64,000 nucleotides of DNA from Massilia sp. Root335. GTDB lineage: Bacteria; Pseudomonadota; Gammaproteobacteria; Burkholderiales; Burkholderiaceae_D. The position numbers were made by a program, and so were the translations under genes. Of this stretch, positions 24,642-33,946 are shown one piece after another. Where the stretch lies: positions 101,738-165,737 of the forward strand of contig NZ_LMCY01000008.1 of assembly GCF_001425685.1 (NCBI RefSeq), written 5' to 3'. The notes under the pieces are model-generated. The model ran no database searches. It worked only from the letters and a program-made list of their open reading frames with translations, and was not told where the DNA came from. Each line of letters opens with the position of its first letter. The stretch's first letter is position 1.

Positions 24642-25727
24642 ATGAACGGAACCCCGGCCCAGCCCCTCCAGCACGACCGTTTCGCAGGCCTCGACATGCT
24701 CGCCTCCGCCGTGCTGGTGGCGGACGCCGGCGGGCTCGTGCGCTACGCCAATCCGGCCGCCGAGCACCTGCTCGACATGTCCGCCAAGGCACTGTCGCGC
24801 CAGAAGCTCGTCGGCCTGTTCACCAACGGCGAGGAACTGGGCGTCCTGTGCGAGCAGGCGATCGCCCACAAATACGCCGACCTGCGCCAGGACCTCACGC
24901 TGTTCCGCCCGGCGCGCGACCCGCTGCACGTGCACAGCATCGTCAGCGCGGCCGGCGAGGCCGAGGTCGTCGTCGAGCTGCGCGAGAACGTCCAGCAACT
25001 GAAGCTCGACCGCGAGGAGCGCCTGCTCGACCAGAGCCTGGCCAACAAGGAGCTCATCCGCAACCTCGCCCACGAGATCAAGAACCCGCTGGGCGGCATC
25101 CGCGGCGCGGCCCAGCTGCTGGAGCTGGAACTGCCGGACGTGCACCTCAGTTCCCTGCGCGAGTACACGCAGGTGATCATCAAGGAAGCCGACCGCCTGC
25201 AGACGCTGGTCGACCGCCTGCTGGCGCCGCACCGCAGGCCGCACATCGTGGGCGACGTCAACATCCACGAAGTGTGCGAGCGCGTGCGCAGCCTCGTGCT
25301 GGCCGAGTTCCCGTCCGGGCTCGCCATCCGGCGCGACTACGACGCGTCGATTCCCGAGTTCCGCGGCGACAAGGAACAGCTGATCCAGGCCGTGCTGAAC
25401 ATCGTCCACAACGCCGCCCAGGCCCTGCGCGCCCGGATCGCGGCGGGCGACGCCGAGATCGTCCTGCGCACCCGCGTGGCGCGCCAGGTCACCCTGGCGA
25501 AGGTGCGTTACGGCCTGGCATTAGACTTGCATATCATCGACAACGGACCGGGCATCGCCCCCGATATCCGCGACCGCATCTTCTATCCGCTCGTCTCCGG
25601 GCGCGAAGGCGGCAGCGGTCTCGGGCTGACCCTGGCGCAGACCTTCGTGCAGCAGCACATGGGACTGATCGAGTGCGAAAGCCGGCCTGGATTGACGGAT
25701 TTCCGCATCCTGATTCCCCTGCCATAA
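24642..25727 (+). CDS. glnL: Nitrogen regulation sensor histidine kinase NtrB
   Basis: Cytoplasmic kinase/phosphatase that sets NtrC phosphorylation in response to PII proteins. The 361-residue protein has an N-terminal PAS domain ('LASAVLVADAGGLVRYANPA'), the H box with His144 ('NLAHEIKNPLGG'), N box 'NIVHNAAQAL', G1 'DNGPGI' and G2 'GREGGSGLGLTLAQ'. No membrane segment, as expected. The gene ends 62 bp before ntrC. Order and spacing match the ntrBC operons of related bacteria. Confidence 0.96.
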   Translation: MNGTPAQPLQHDRFAGLDMLASAVLVADAGGLVRYANPAAEHLLDMSAKALSRQKLVGLFTNGEELGVLCEQAIAHKYADLRQDLTLFRPARDPLHVHSIVSAAGEAEVVVELRENVQQLKLDREERLLDQSLANKELIRNLAHEIKNPLGGIRGAAQLLELELPDVHLSSLREYTQVIIKEADRLQTLVDRLLAPHRRPHIVGDVNIHEVCERVRSLVLAEFPSGLAIRRDYDASIPEFRGDKEQLIQAVLNIVHNAAQALRARIAAGDAEIVLRTRVARQVTLAKVRYGLALDLHIIDNGPGIAPDIRDRIFYPLVSGREGGSGLGLTLAQTFVQQHMGLIECESRPGLTDFRILIPLP

Positions 25728-25789
25728 GCAGCGGATGAGAGGGCGGCTGCGTCGGTCCCCCTTGAACCTTCGCGGGAAAAACGAATTAC

Positions 25790-27301
<1,512 letters not shown>

Positions 27302-27307
<6 letters not shown>

Positions 27308-27418
27308 GGCCCGGGGGGCCTTATTCGAAAGGCCCGGGGGGCCTTATTCGAAAGGCCCGGGGGGCCTTATTCGAAAGGCCCGGGGGCCTTATTCGAAAGG
27401 CCCGCGGGGCTTGTTCGA
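27302..27418. repeat. Tandem palindromic repeat, five copies, at the ntrC stop codon
   Basis: The unit AAGGCCCGGGGGGCCTTATTCGA is 23 nt. Copies start at 27306, 27329, 27352, 27375 and 27397; the last two are 22 nt and the fifth is diverged. Each has AAGGCCC against GGGCCTT around a GGG loop. In the first copy the stem extends to 12 bp through the preceding CGAAT. The ntrC stop codon forms part of the first stem. Confidence 0.95.
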
Positions 27419-27423
27419 CACTG

Positions 27424-27525
27424 CGCGCGTGGGCACGGGGTGCCCACCCTACGGCGGGCGGGGCGCGTAGGGTGGGCTCCCCGAGCCCACGCGGACGTTC
27501 GCGTAATGCCGGCACGCGTGACGTT
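27424..27525. repeat. Dispersed hairpin repeat, locus 3
   Basis: GCGTGGGCACGGGGTGCCCACCCTAC is followed by an inverted module GTAGGGTGGGCTCCCCGAGCCCACGCG and a trailing ACGCGTGACGTT. It sits between ntrC and corA, next to the tandem palindrome. Confidence 0.85.
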
Positions 27526-27565
27526 GGTGTAAGCTCTGTCATCTTAGCAACAACCACCCGATGAC

Positions 27566-28534
27566 ATGCTGATCAACTGTGTCGCCTACCAGGAAGGCAA
27601 GAAGCTGTGCGACATCCCCGTCGAGGACATCAGCGATTTTCTCGTTAAACCCGACTGCTTCGTCTGGGTTGCGCTGCGCGATGCCACCGACGCCGAAATG
27701 GCGCAGATGAAGGAAGAGTTCAGCCTGCACGAACTCGCCGTCGAAGACGCCGCGCGCGGCCACCAGCGCCCCAAGATCGAAGAATACGGCGACTGCCTGT
27801 TCACCGTCGTGCACACGGTCGACCTCGTCGAAGGCGACCGTCTCGCCTCCGGCGAACTGGCGATCTTCGCCGGCAAGAACTACGTGCTGTCGGTGCGGCG
27901 CGATTCGGCCAAGGGCTTCCTGGGCGTACGCGCGCGCGCGGAGCGCGAACCGCACCTGCTCAAGATGGGATCGGCGTTCGTGATGTACGCGCTGATGGAC
28001 GCCGTCGTCGACCGCTACTTCCCCATCGTCGACATGCTCGAGTCGGAACTGGAGACCGTCGAGGACCGCATCTTCACGCACGGCGCCCAGCGCGAGAACG
28101 TCGAGCGCCTGTACCAGTTGAAGAGAAAGGGCCTCGTCCTGCGCCATGCCGTGATGCCGCTGATGGAAGCGATCGGCCGGCTGCACGGCGGCCGCGTGCC
28201 GACGCTCGTCACCGGCACGCAGGATTATTTCCGCGACGTGCACGACCACCTGATCCGCATCGGCGGCCGCCTGGACTCGATCCGCGACACGACCAGCACC
28301 GCGATCCAGGTGAACCTGTCGATGGTCTCGATCGACGAGAGCGAAGTGAACAAGCGCCTGGCCGCGTGGGCGGCGATCTTTGCCGTGTTCACGGCGTTCG
28401 CCGGCGTGTGGGGCATGAATTTCAAGTACATGCCCGAGCTGGAGTGGAAGTGGGCCTATCCGACGGCGCTCGCCATCATGATTGCCGTGGGCGTCTACAT
28501 GTATCGCAAGTTCAAGAAGGCTGGCTGGTTGTGA
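27566..28534 (+). CDS. corA: CorA-type magnesium transporter
   Basis: Inner-membrane divalent cation channel of 322 residues. The large N-terminal cytoplasmic domain has 'KIEEYGDCLFTVVHTV' and 'VMYALMDAVVDRYFPIVDMLE', the long stalk helix follows, and two C-terminal membrane helices carry the signature GMN (283-285 in 'WGMNFKYMPEL') in the periplasmic loop. The C-terminus 'MYRKFKKAGWL' is the usual basic tail. Typical length. Followed by a strong bidirectional terminator shared with the convergent TonB receptor gene. Confidence 0.95.
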   Translation: MLINCVAYQEGKKLCDIPVEDISDFLVKPDCFVWVALRDATDAEMAQMKEEFSLHELAVEDAARGHQRPKIEEYGDCLFTVVHTVDLVEGDRLASGELAIFAGKNYVLSVRRDSAKGFLGVRARAEREPHLLKMGSAFVMYALMDAVVDRYFPIVDMLESELETVEDRIFTHGAQRENVERLYQLKRKGLVLRHAVMPLMEAIGRLHGGRVPTLVTGTQDYFRDVHDHLIRIGGRLDSIRDTTSTAIQVNLSMVSIDESEVNKRLAAWAAIFAVFTAFAGVWGMNFKYMPELEWKWAYPTALAIMIAVGVYMYRKFKKAGWL

Positions 28535-28583
28535 TGCAGGGCGGGCCCGGTGAGCCCGCCCTGCGTTGAATCACCGGCACAAT

Positions 28584-28616
28584 AAAAAACGCCCGGTGCG
28601 CGAGCACCGGGCGTTT
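28584..28616. terminator. Bidirectional intrinsic terminator
   Basis: A perfect 13-bp stem, AAACGCCCGGTGC against GCACCGGGCGTTT, with a 4-nt loop and an A tract upstream. It lies between convergent corA and the first TBDR gene; the T run is longer on the minus strand. Confidence 0.9.
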
Positions 28617-28638
28617 GCATTGCTACGTGGCGGCCAGC

Positions 28639-31326
28639 TTAGAACGTGTAGGTTGCACGCGCGTAGAAGGTACGGCCCAGCGGATCCGTGTAACGCGGAT
28701 CGTAGCCGGCCTGGAACGTGGCGTCCTGGTACGACAGCGGCGGATCCTTGTCGAACAGGTTACGCACGCCGACCGTCAGGCCGAGGCCCTTCGGCTGCGT
28801 CCAGGCGACGAACGTGTCGAACGTGGTGTAGGAAGCGACGTGGTTGGTCGGGTCCTGGTCGACGTAACCGCTCTTGTAGTGCGCGGTCAGGCCGGCCGAG
28901 TAGGCGTTCTTGTTCCACACCAGGTTGTTGGTCGACTGCCAGCGGAACACCGGGTTGTTGCCCGAGTACACGCCAACGTTCTTGTGCCACTCGCCGCCTT
29001 CCGAGTTCTGGTAGTCGTACTTGTGGACGTAGGTGGTGTTCGACGCGAACGTGAAGTTGCCGTAGGCGGCGCTGCGCAAGCGGTAGTTGGCCGACAGGTC
29101 GAGACCGTTGGTGATGATGCCGCCCAGGTTCTGGTTACGCAGGTCGACATAGCCGCAGGTTGCCGGGTTCGGGCATTGCGAGCCGTCCACCGACAGTTCG
29201 CCGTTCGGGTTGCGGTGGTACACGGAGGCGTACTTGACCGGATCCGCGAACACGTCGTCCTGGCTCAGCGTGCTGATCTGGTGATCCAGCTTCAGGGCCC
29301 ACAGGTCGAAACCGACGCTCAGGCCTTTCAGCGGCTCGATCACGAGGCCGAGGGTGGCGTTCTTCGACTTCTCAGGCTGCAGCGTGTTGCTGCCGCCGCC
29401 CAGCACCTGGAACTGCTGGCTGCAGTTCGCGGCGCGCGAGTGACCCGGCAGCGGGGTGCCGCCCGGGCAGTTGATCGGGTCGTCGTAGGTGCCGGCGGTG
29501 TTGGTGTAGGTCTGTGCCGAGTGGATCTCGTACAGCGACGGCGCGCGGAAGCCGGTCGAGTACGAACCGCGCAGCATCACGGACTGTGCCGGCTGCCAGC
29601 GGAACGAGACTTTCGGGTTCGTCGAGTTGCCGAAGTCGCTGTACTTGTCGAAGCGGACCGAGCCCGTCACGTCCAGGGTCTTGTTGATCGGGACGTTCAG
29701 TTCGCCGTAGCCGGCAAACACGTGGCGCGTGCCGGAATTGAACGTGTTCGGGTCGATACCGGTCGATGCGACGACCTTCTCGGCGAACTCCGTATTGGCG
29801 GCGCTCGTGAACTTGTCGTACGTACCCTGGACACCCAGTGCCAGTGCGGCGGCGCGACCGGCGTTCAGCCAGTCGCCCACTTCGCGGCTGGCGTGGAAGT
29901 CGGCGCCGGTGGACTGGCCGCGGGCGCTCTGGATGGTGCCCGACAGTGCGGCCGAGTTCAGCAGGGCGGTGCCTGCGGCGGACTGGTCGCCGAACGGGTT
30001 GATGACGCCGTTCAGGACGCCCTGGGTGATGATGCCGCCGTCGCTGTAGCCGAACAGCTGCTCCTGCACGCGGTTTTCGTTCCAGGTGACGGCGCTCTCG
30101 TAGTCCCAGCCGCCGATGTTACCTTGCAGCGAAACGACCAGGCGCTGCTGGCGGTTCGTGTTCTTGTCCTGGCGCACGCCGTTCGGCATGTCGCGCCATT
30201 TCACGTGGGCGAAGCCCGGCTGCACGCCGTCCGGCATGTACGGTTCCGTGTAGGCCGCATCCAGGCCGGCCGGGAAGTACGGGTTGGCCGTGCCGTCCGG
30301 ACGCAGGCGGTTCATGTACAGGCCGCCGTACGGGACCGGGGCGATGGTGGTGGCCACGATGCTCTGGCTCGTCAGGTACTCGACGCCCAGTTCGTGCTCG
30401 CCCAGCTTCATGGTGCCGCGGATCAGGCCGGAGTCGCGCACGTTGCGCGGGACGTAGTCGACGAACGACGAGGTCGTCATCAGGCAGCCGGTGCCGCCGT
30501 CCGGGATCAGGTGCACGCCGGTCGTGCAGCCCGGGCCCGCCGGGTTGACGCTGTCGCCGCCCTGGTAGTAGTTGGCCGGGAAGGTCGACGACGACAGGCC
30601 GCCGGGATAGCGGGTGTTGTACGAGCGGTCGGTGCCGGTCAGCGGATACTGTTCCTGGTGGTCGATCACGGCCGAGATGTTCCAGCCCTTGGTGTCCAGG
30701 TCGCCGAAGCCGAAGGCCACGTTGGCGTTGATCGAACGGCCGCCGCCATGCGACGGGACGTCTTCGCCGAAGGTGGCGACGCCACCCTGGAAATTCTTCT
30801 TGGTGATGAAGTTGATCACACCGCCGACGGCGTCGGAGCCGTACAGCGACGATGCGCCGTCGCGCAGCACTTCGACGCGCTCGAGCGCGGCGAACGGGAT
30901 CATGTTCAGGTCGGGGGCCGAGCTGTCGTAGGCATTGTTCGCCAGGCGACGGCCGTTCAGCAGCACCAGGGTCTTGTTCTGGCCGATGCCGCGCAGGTCG
31001 GCGAACGAGGCGCCGCCGGTGCTGGAACCCACCGACTGGCTGGTGCCTTGCTGGGCTTGCGAGACGCTCAGGTTGGCCATCACCTGTTCGATGGTGGTGA
31101 TGCCTTCCTTTTTCAGGTCGTCGGCACGAATCACCGTGACGGGCACGGAGGTTTCAGCGTCGATCCGTTTGATTGCCGAGCCGGTGATTTCGACGCGGGC
31201 GATCGGGGCCTGCTGGGCGTCCTGGGTTTGTGCCAGGGCATTTCCAGCGAAACCAAAGCCGGCCGCGAGGGTGGTGCCGGAGAATACGAGGCGCAGGGTG
31301 CGCGCCATGGTTTTTTCAGTGAGCAT
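28639..31326 (-). CDS. TonB-dependent outer-membrane receptor 1
   Basis: An 895-residue receptor that imports a ligand across the outer membrane with TonB energy. A signal peptide ends at 'GNALA', followed by 'RVEITGSAIKR' (TonB-box region), a plug domain with 'DGASSLYGSDAVGGVINFITKK' core residues, and a 22-strand barrel ending in Phe ('YARATYTF') as needed for barrel insertion. The ligand is unknown; no siderophore or vitamin genes are next to it. Sequence style matches the other receptors here. AGGA precedes the ATG at 31326. Confidence 0.92.
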   Translation of the reverse strand: MLTEKTMARTLRLVFSGTTLAAGFGFAGNALAQTQDAQQAPIARVEITGSAIKRIDAETSVPVTVIRADDLKKEGITTIEQVMANLSVSQAQQGTSQSVGSSTGGASFADLRGIGQNKTLVLLNGRRLANNAYDSSAPDLNMIPFAALERVEVLRDGASSLYGSDAVGGVINFITKKNFQGGVATFGEDVPSHGGGRSINANVAFGFGDLDTKGWNISAVIDHQEQYPLTGTDRSYNTRYPGGLSSSTFPANYYQGGDSVNPAGPGCTTGVHLIPDGGTGCLMTTSSFVDYVPRNVRDSGLIRGTMKLGEHELGVEYLTSQSIVATTIAPVPYGGLYMNRLRPDGTANPYFPAGLDAAYTEPYMPDGVQPGFAHVKWRDMPNGVRQDKNTNRQQRLVVSLQGNIGGWDYESAVTWNENRVQEQLFGYSDGGIITQGVLNGVINPFGDQSAAGTALLNSAALSGTIQSARGQSTGADFHASREVGDWLNAGRAAALALGVQGTYDKFTSAANTEFAEKVVASTGIDPNTFNSGTRHVFAGYGELNVPINKTLDVTGSVRFDKYSDFGNSTNPKVSFRWQPAQSVMLRGSYSTGFRAPSLYEIHSAQTYTNTAGTYDDPINCPGGTPLPGHSRAANCSQQFQVLGGGSNTLQPEKSKNATLGLVIEPLKGLSVGFDLWALKLDHQISTLSQDDVFADPVKYASVYHRNPNGELSVDGSQCPNPATCGYVDLRNQNLGGIITNGLDLSANYRLRSAAYGNFTFASNTTYVHKYDYQNSEGGEWHKNVGVYSGNNPVFRWQSTNNLVWNKNAYSAGLTAHYKSGYVDQDPTNHVASYTTFDTFVAWTQPKGLGLTVGVRNLFDKDPPLSYQDATFQAGYDPRYTDPLGRTFYARATYTF

Positions 31327-31593
31327 CTTGGTCCTGTTGTTTTAGGTAAGCAAGTTTGAAATAGCGGTTCACCAATATTTCAAGACTGGTAAAGATACAC
31401 CACAGAAACTAAAACCCGGGTAATTTTGTTGTGTAATTACGTCAAAAACAGACAGATTTACATCAGCAGTTGTAAGAATTTGAAACAATATTCCTGTGCG
31501 AAATCTATTGATGCCTCACATGCACCGTTTGTGCGCACGCCGGCGGGGTGTGGCGGGGCCGGCCGGCCCCGGCCCCGGAACCGATGAGGAGGA
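31327..31593. other. Intergenic region upstream of TBDR 1
   Basis: About 180 bp next to TBDR 1 is AT-rich with no convincing promoter match. The imperfect dyad GTAATT...AATTAC around 31420-31440 is the only symmetry I see there. A perfect 16-bp GC palindrome, GGGGCCGGCCGGCCCC (31555-31570), lies just past the stop of the upstream oxidoreductase and may help end its transcript. Confidence 0.4.
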
Positions 31594-33210
31594 TCAGCCG
31601 ACCATCGCCAGCGCGACGGCTTCGGCGACGCGGATGCCGTCGATGGCGGCCGACATGATGCCGCCCGCGTAGCCCGCGCCTTCGCCCGCCGGGTACAGGC
31701 CGCGCGTATTCAGGCTCTGCAGGTTGTCGTCGTGGCGTTTGATGCGGATCGGCGACGACGTGCGCGTCTCGACGCCCGTCAGCACGGCGTCTTCCTTGTA
31801 ATACCCCTTGATCTGCTTGTCGAAGGCGACGAAGGCTTCGCGCATCGCGACGATGGCGTAGTCGGGCAGGGAAGGGGCGAGGTCGGTCAGGTGCACGGCC
31901 GGCTTGAACGACGGGACGACGCTGCCGAATTCGGTCGACGCCCTGCCTTTCACGAAGTCGCCCATCAACTGGCCCGGCGCATCGTAGTTGCCGCCGCCCA
32001 GCACGAAGGCGCGCGATTCCAGTTCGCGCTGGAAGGCGACGCCGGCCAGCGGGTGGCCCGGATAGTCGGCCGGCGTGATGCCGACGACGATGGCGCTGTT
32101 GGCATTGCGTTCCGCGCGCGAATACTGGCTCATGCCGTTCGTCACGACGCGGCCTTCCTCGGACGAGGCGGCCACGACGGTGCCGCCCGGGCACATGCAG
32201 AAGCTGTACACGCTGCGCCCGTTGGAAGCGTGGTGCACGATCTTGTAGTCGGCCGCGCCGAGGATCTCGTTGCCGGCGTTCGGACCGAAGCGGCACACGT
32301 CGATCAGCGACTGCGGGTGTTCCACGCGGAAGCCGATCGAGAACGGCTTGGCCTCGACGTAGACGCCGCGTTCGTACAGCATCTCGAACGTGTCGCGCGC
32401 GCTGTGGCCGACGGCCATCACGAGGTGGCGGGTCGGGATCGTCTCGCCCGTATGCAGCCTGACGCCGACGACCTGCCGGGCATTCCCGTCGCCCTCGATC
32501 AGCACGTCTTCCACGCGCGTCTGGAAGCGGATCTCGCCGCCCAGCGCGAGGATCTCCGCGCGCATCTGCTCGACCATCTTGACGAGGCGGAAGGTGCCGA
32601 TGTGCGGCTTGCTGACGTACAGGATTTCTTCCGGCGCGCCCGACTTCACGAATTCGTTCAGCACCTTGCGGCCGTAGTGCCTGGGGTCCTTGACCTGGCT
32701 GTACAGCTTGCCGTCCGAGAACGTGCCCGCGCCGCCTTCGCCGAACTGCACGTTCGATTCCGTGTTCAGCTTGCGCTTGCGCCAGAAGCCGAAGGTGTCG
32801 ACGGTGCGCTCGCGCACGATCTTGCCGCGCTCCAGCACGAGCGGCTTGAAGCCCATCTGCGCCAGGATCAGCGCCACGAACAGCCCGCACGGCCCCATGC
32901 CCACGACGACGGGACGCGGCACGCCCGGGGCCGGCAGCGCCTTCGTCACGAATTTGTAGCTCGTATCGGGTGCCGGAACGACGTGCGGATCGTGTGCCAG
33001 CCGGGCCAGCACGGCCGCTTCGTCGCGCACGTCGACGTCGAGCGCGTAGGTCAGGACGATGGCGCTCTTCTTGCGCGCGTCGTAGCTGCGCTTGTAGACC
33101 GTGAAATCGATCAGGTCGTCGCCTTCGATGCCAAGCCGGCCGACGATGGCGTCGCGCAGGGCGTGGTCGGGGTGGTTCAGGGGGAGTTTGAGTTCGTTAA
33201 TTCGCAGCAT
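31594..33210 (-). CDS. FAD-dependent oxidoreductase of the COG2509 type
   Basis: A 538-residue flavoprotein of unknown reaction. The N-terminal 90 residues form a small domain ('LRINELKLPLNHPDHALRDA'), then comes the FAD-binding 'VVVGMGPCGLFVALILAQMG'. 'NVQFGEGGAGTFSDGKLYSQ' and 'AVGHSARDTFEMLYERGV' are the family marks, and the end 'GLYPAGEGAGYAGGIMSAAIDG' is the second FAD contact. These widespread proteins remain uncharacterised. The ATG at 33210 is chosen because homology starts there; a longer frame runs upstream without similarity. Confidence 0.88.
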   Translation of the reverse strand: MLRINELKLPLNHPDHALRDAIVGRLGIEGDDLIDFTVYKRSYDARKKSAIVLTYALDVDVRDEAAVLARLAHDPHVVPAPDTSYKFVTKALPAPGVPRPVVVGMGPCGLFVALILAQMGFKPLVLERGKIVRERTVDTFGFWRKRKLNTESNVQFGEGGAGTFSDGKLYSQVKDPRHYGRKVLNEFVKSGAPEEILYVSKPHIGTFRLVKMVEQMRAEILALGGEIRFQTRVEDVLIEGDGNARQVVGVRLHTGETIPTRHLVMAVGHSARDTFEMLYERGVYVEAKPFSIGFRVEHPQSLIDVCRFGPNAGNEILGAADYKIVHHASNGRSVYSFCMCPGGTVVAASSEEGRVVTNGMSQYSRAERNANSAIVVGITPADYPGHPLAGVAFQRELESRAFVLGGGNYDAPGQLMGDFVKGRASTEFGSVVPSFKPAVHLTDLAPSLPDYAIVAMREAFVAFDKQIKGYYKEDAVLTGVETRTSSPIRIKRHDDNLQSLNTRGLYPAGEGAGYAGGIMSAAIDGIRVAEAVALAMVG

Positions 33211-33664
33211 GATGAGTGGTGGCCGGCGCGCGGCGGCGCCGGACGGGCGCCGTGCCGGCGGCGGCAGATCGGTACAGGCGCCAGTATAAGGCATCGGCCG
33301 CGCGGGCCGGCAGGAAAGGCCGGGGCGGCTGTGGTGCCCGGACCTGCCGTTTACGTCAATTGTGTTGTAAGCAAGCAACCGACATTGGTTTCCCCCATGC
33401 ATGGTGACGACCCGGACATCATGGGCCACGTCCATACTTTCATGCGATATGCATACGTCGACGAAAATTCTTGCTGCGGTGCGTCGAACATCGTCCCGGA
33501 TTGAATCCGCGGAATATTTACAACGGGTCGCTATGATTCACTTCGATGGTGCAATATTTGTTTAAAGAAAAACCCTTTCTGGTGCTGCGTTGCACCAGCG
33601 GAAAACATTAATTCTTCCTTTTCGAAAATGTGTTGTTTCTACACATTTCAACAATTGTGTTTTA
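33211..33664. other. Intergenic region without recognised gene
   Basis: The first 150 bp upstream of the oxidoreductase are GC-rich; from about 33480 the sequence turns AT-rich. No convincing coding frame, RNA gene or repeat of the families seen elsewhere in the window was found. It leads into the promoter of TBDR 2. Confidence 0.5.
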
Positions 33665-33694
33665 TTGACACTTTCGCTTTTGCTATGGTTTTAT
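33665..33694 (+). promoter_or_regulatory. Likely sigma-70 promoter of TBDR 2
   Basis: A perfect -35 TTGACA (33665-33670) and TTTTAT (33689-33694) are 18 bp apart. The same -35, spacing and -10 occur upstream of TBDR 3. The predicted transcript has a leader of about 245 nt. Confidence 0.55.
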
Positions 33695-33706
33695 CGACAC
33701 GTCAGT

Positions 33707-33730
33707 AACGTTTGATATCGATGAAACGTT
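33707..33730 (+). promoter_or_regulatory. Inverted repeat at the TBDR 2 transcription start (operator candidate)
   Basis: AACGTTT-N10-AAACGTT is a 24-bp dyad lying about 13 bp after the predicted -10. The position suits a repressor site. No regulator gene is next to it. Confidence 0.5.
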
Positions 33731-33845
33731 AATTGAGAGGGTTCGTCCTACAGGGCGAATGATGAAAAAACACAGCAATTCAGTGTGTAAGTGAATGTAG
33801 TTCAAACGCACCAGGCCAAAAGCCTTTGCAGGCCACGGGGTGCAA

Positions 33846-33875
33846 GCGGGGGCGGCGCAGCATGGCCGCCCCCGC
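33846..33875 (+). other. Very stable hairpin in the TBDR 2 leader
   Basis: GCGGGGGCGGC pairs perfectly with GCCGCCCCCGC across an 8-nt loop, an 11-bp G/C stem about 70 nt before the start codon. There is no T tract, so it is not a standard terminator. It is in the predicted 5' untranslated region. Confidence 0.7.
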
Positions 33876-33946
33876 GCGCAAGCATCGTGTCTGCATTCGG
33901 TGAACGTAAGAAACCACTTTGAGAGATTCGAGAAGGAGAAGTTTTC

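Noticed and set aside
28615-31359. Long plus-strand frame opposite TBDR 1, with similar frames opposite TBDR 3 and TBDR 4
   Set aside because: The receptor frames on the minus strand have signal peptides, plug motifs and C-terminal Phe or beta strands. The opposing frames have none.
33536-33700. Extra small gene upstream of TBDR 2
   Set aside because: Short ATG frames exist in the AT-rich stretch, but none has both a ribosome binding site and protein-like composition.
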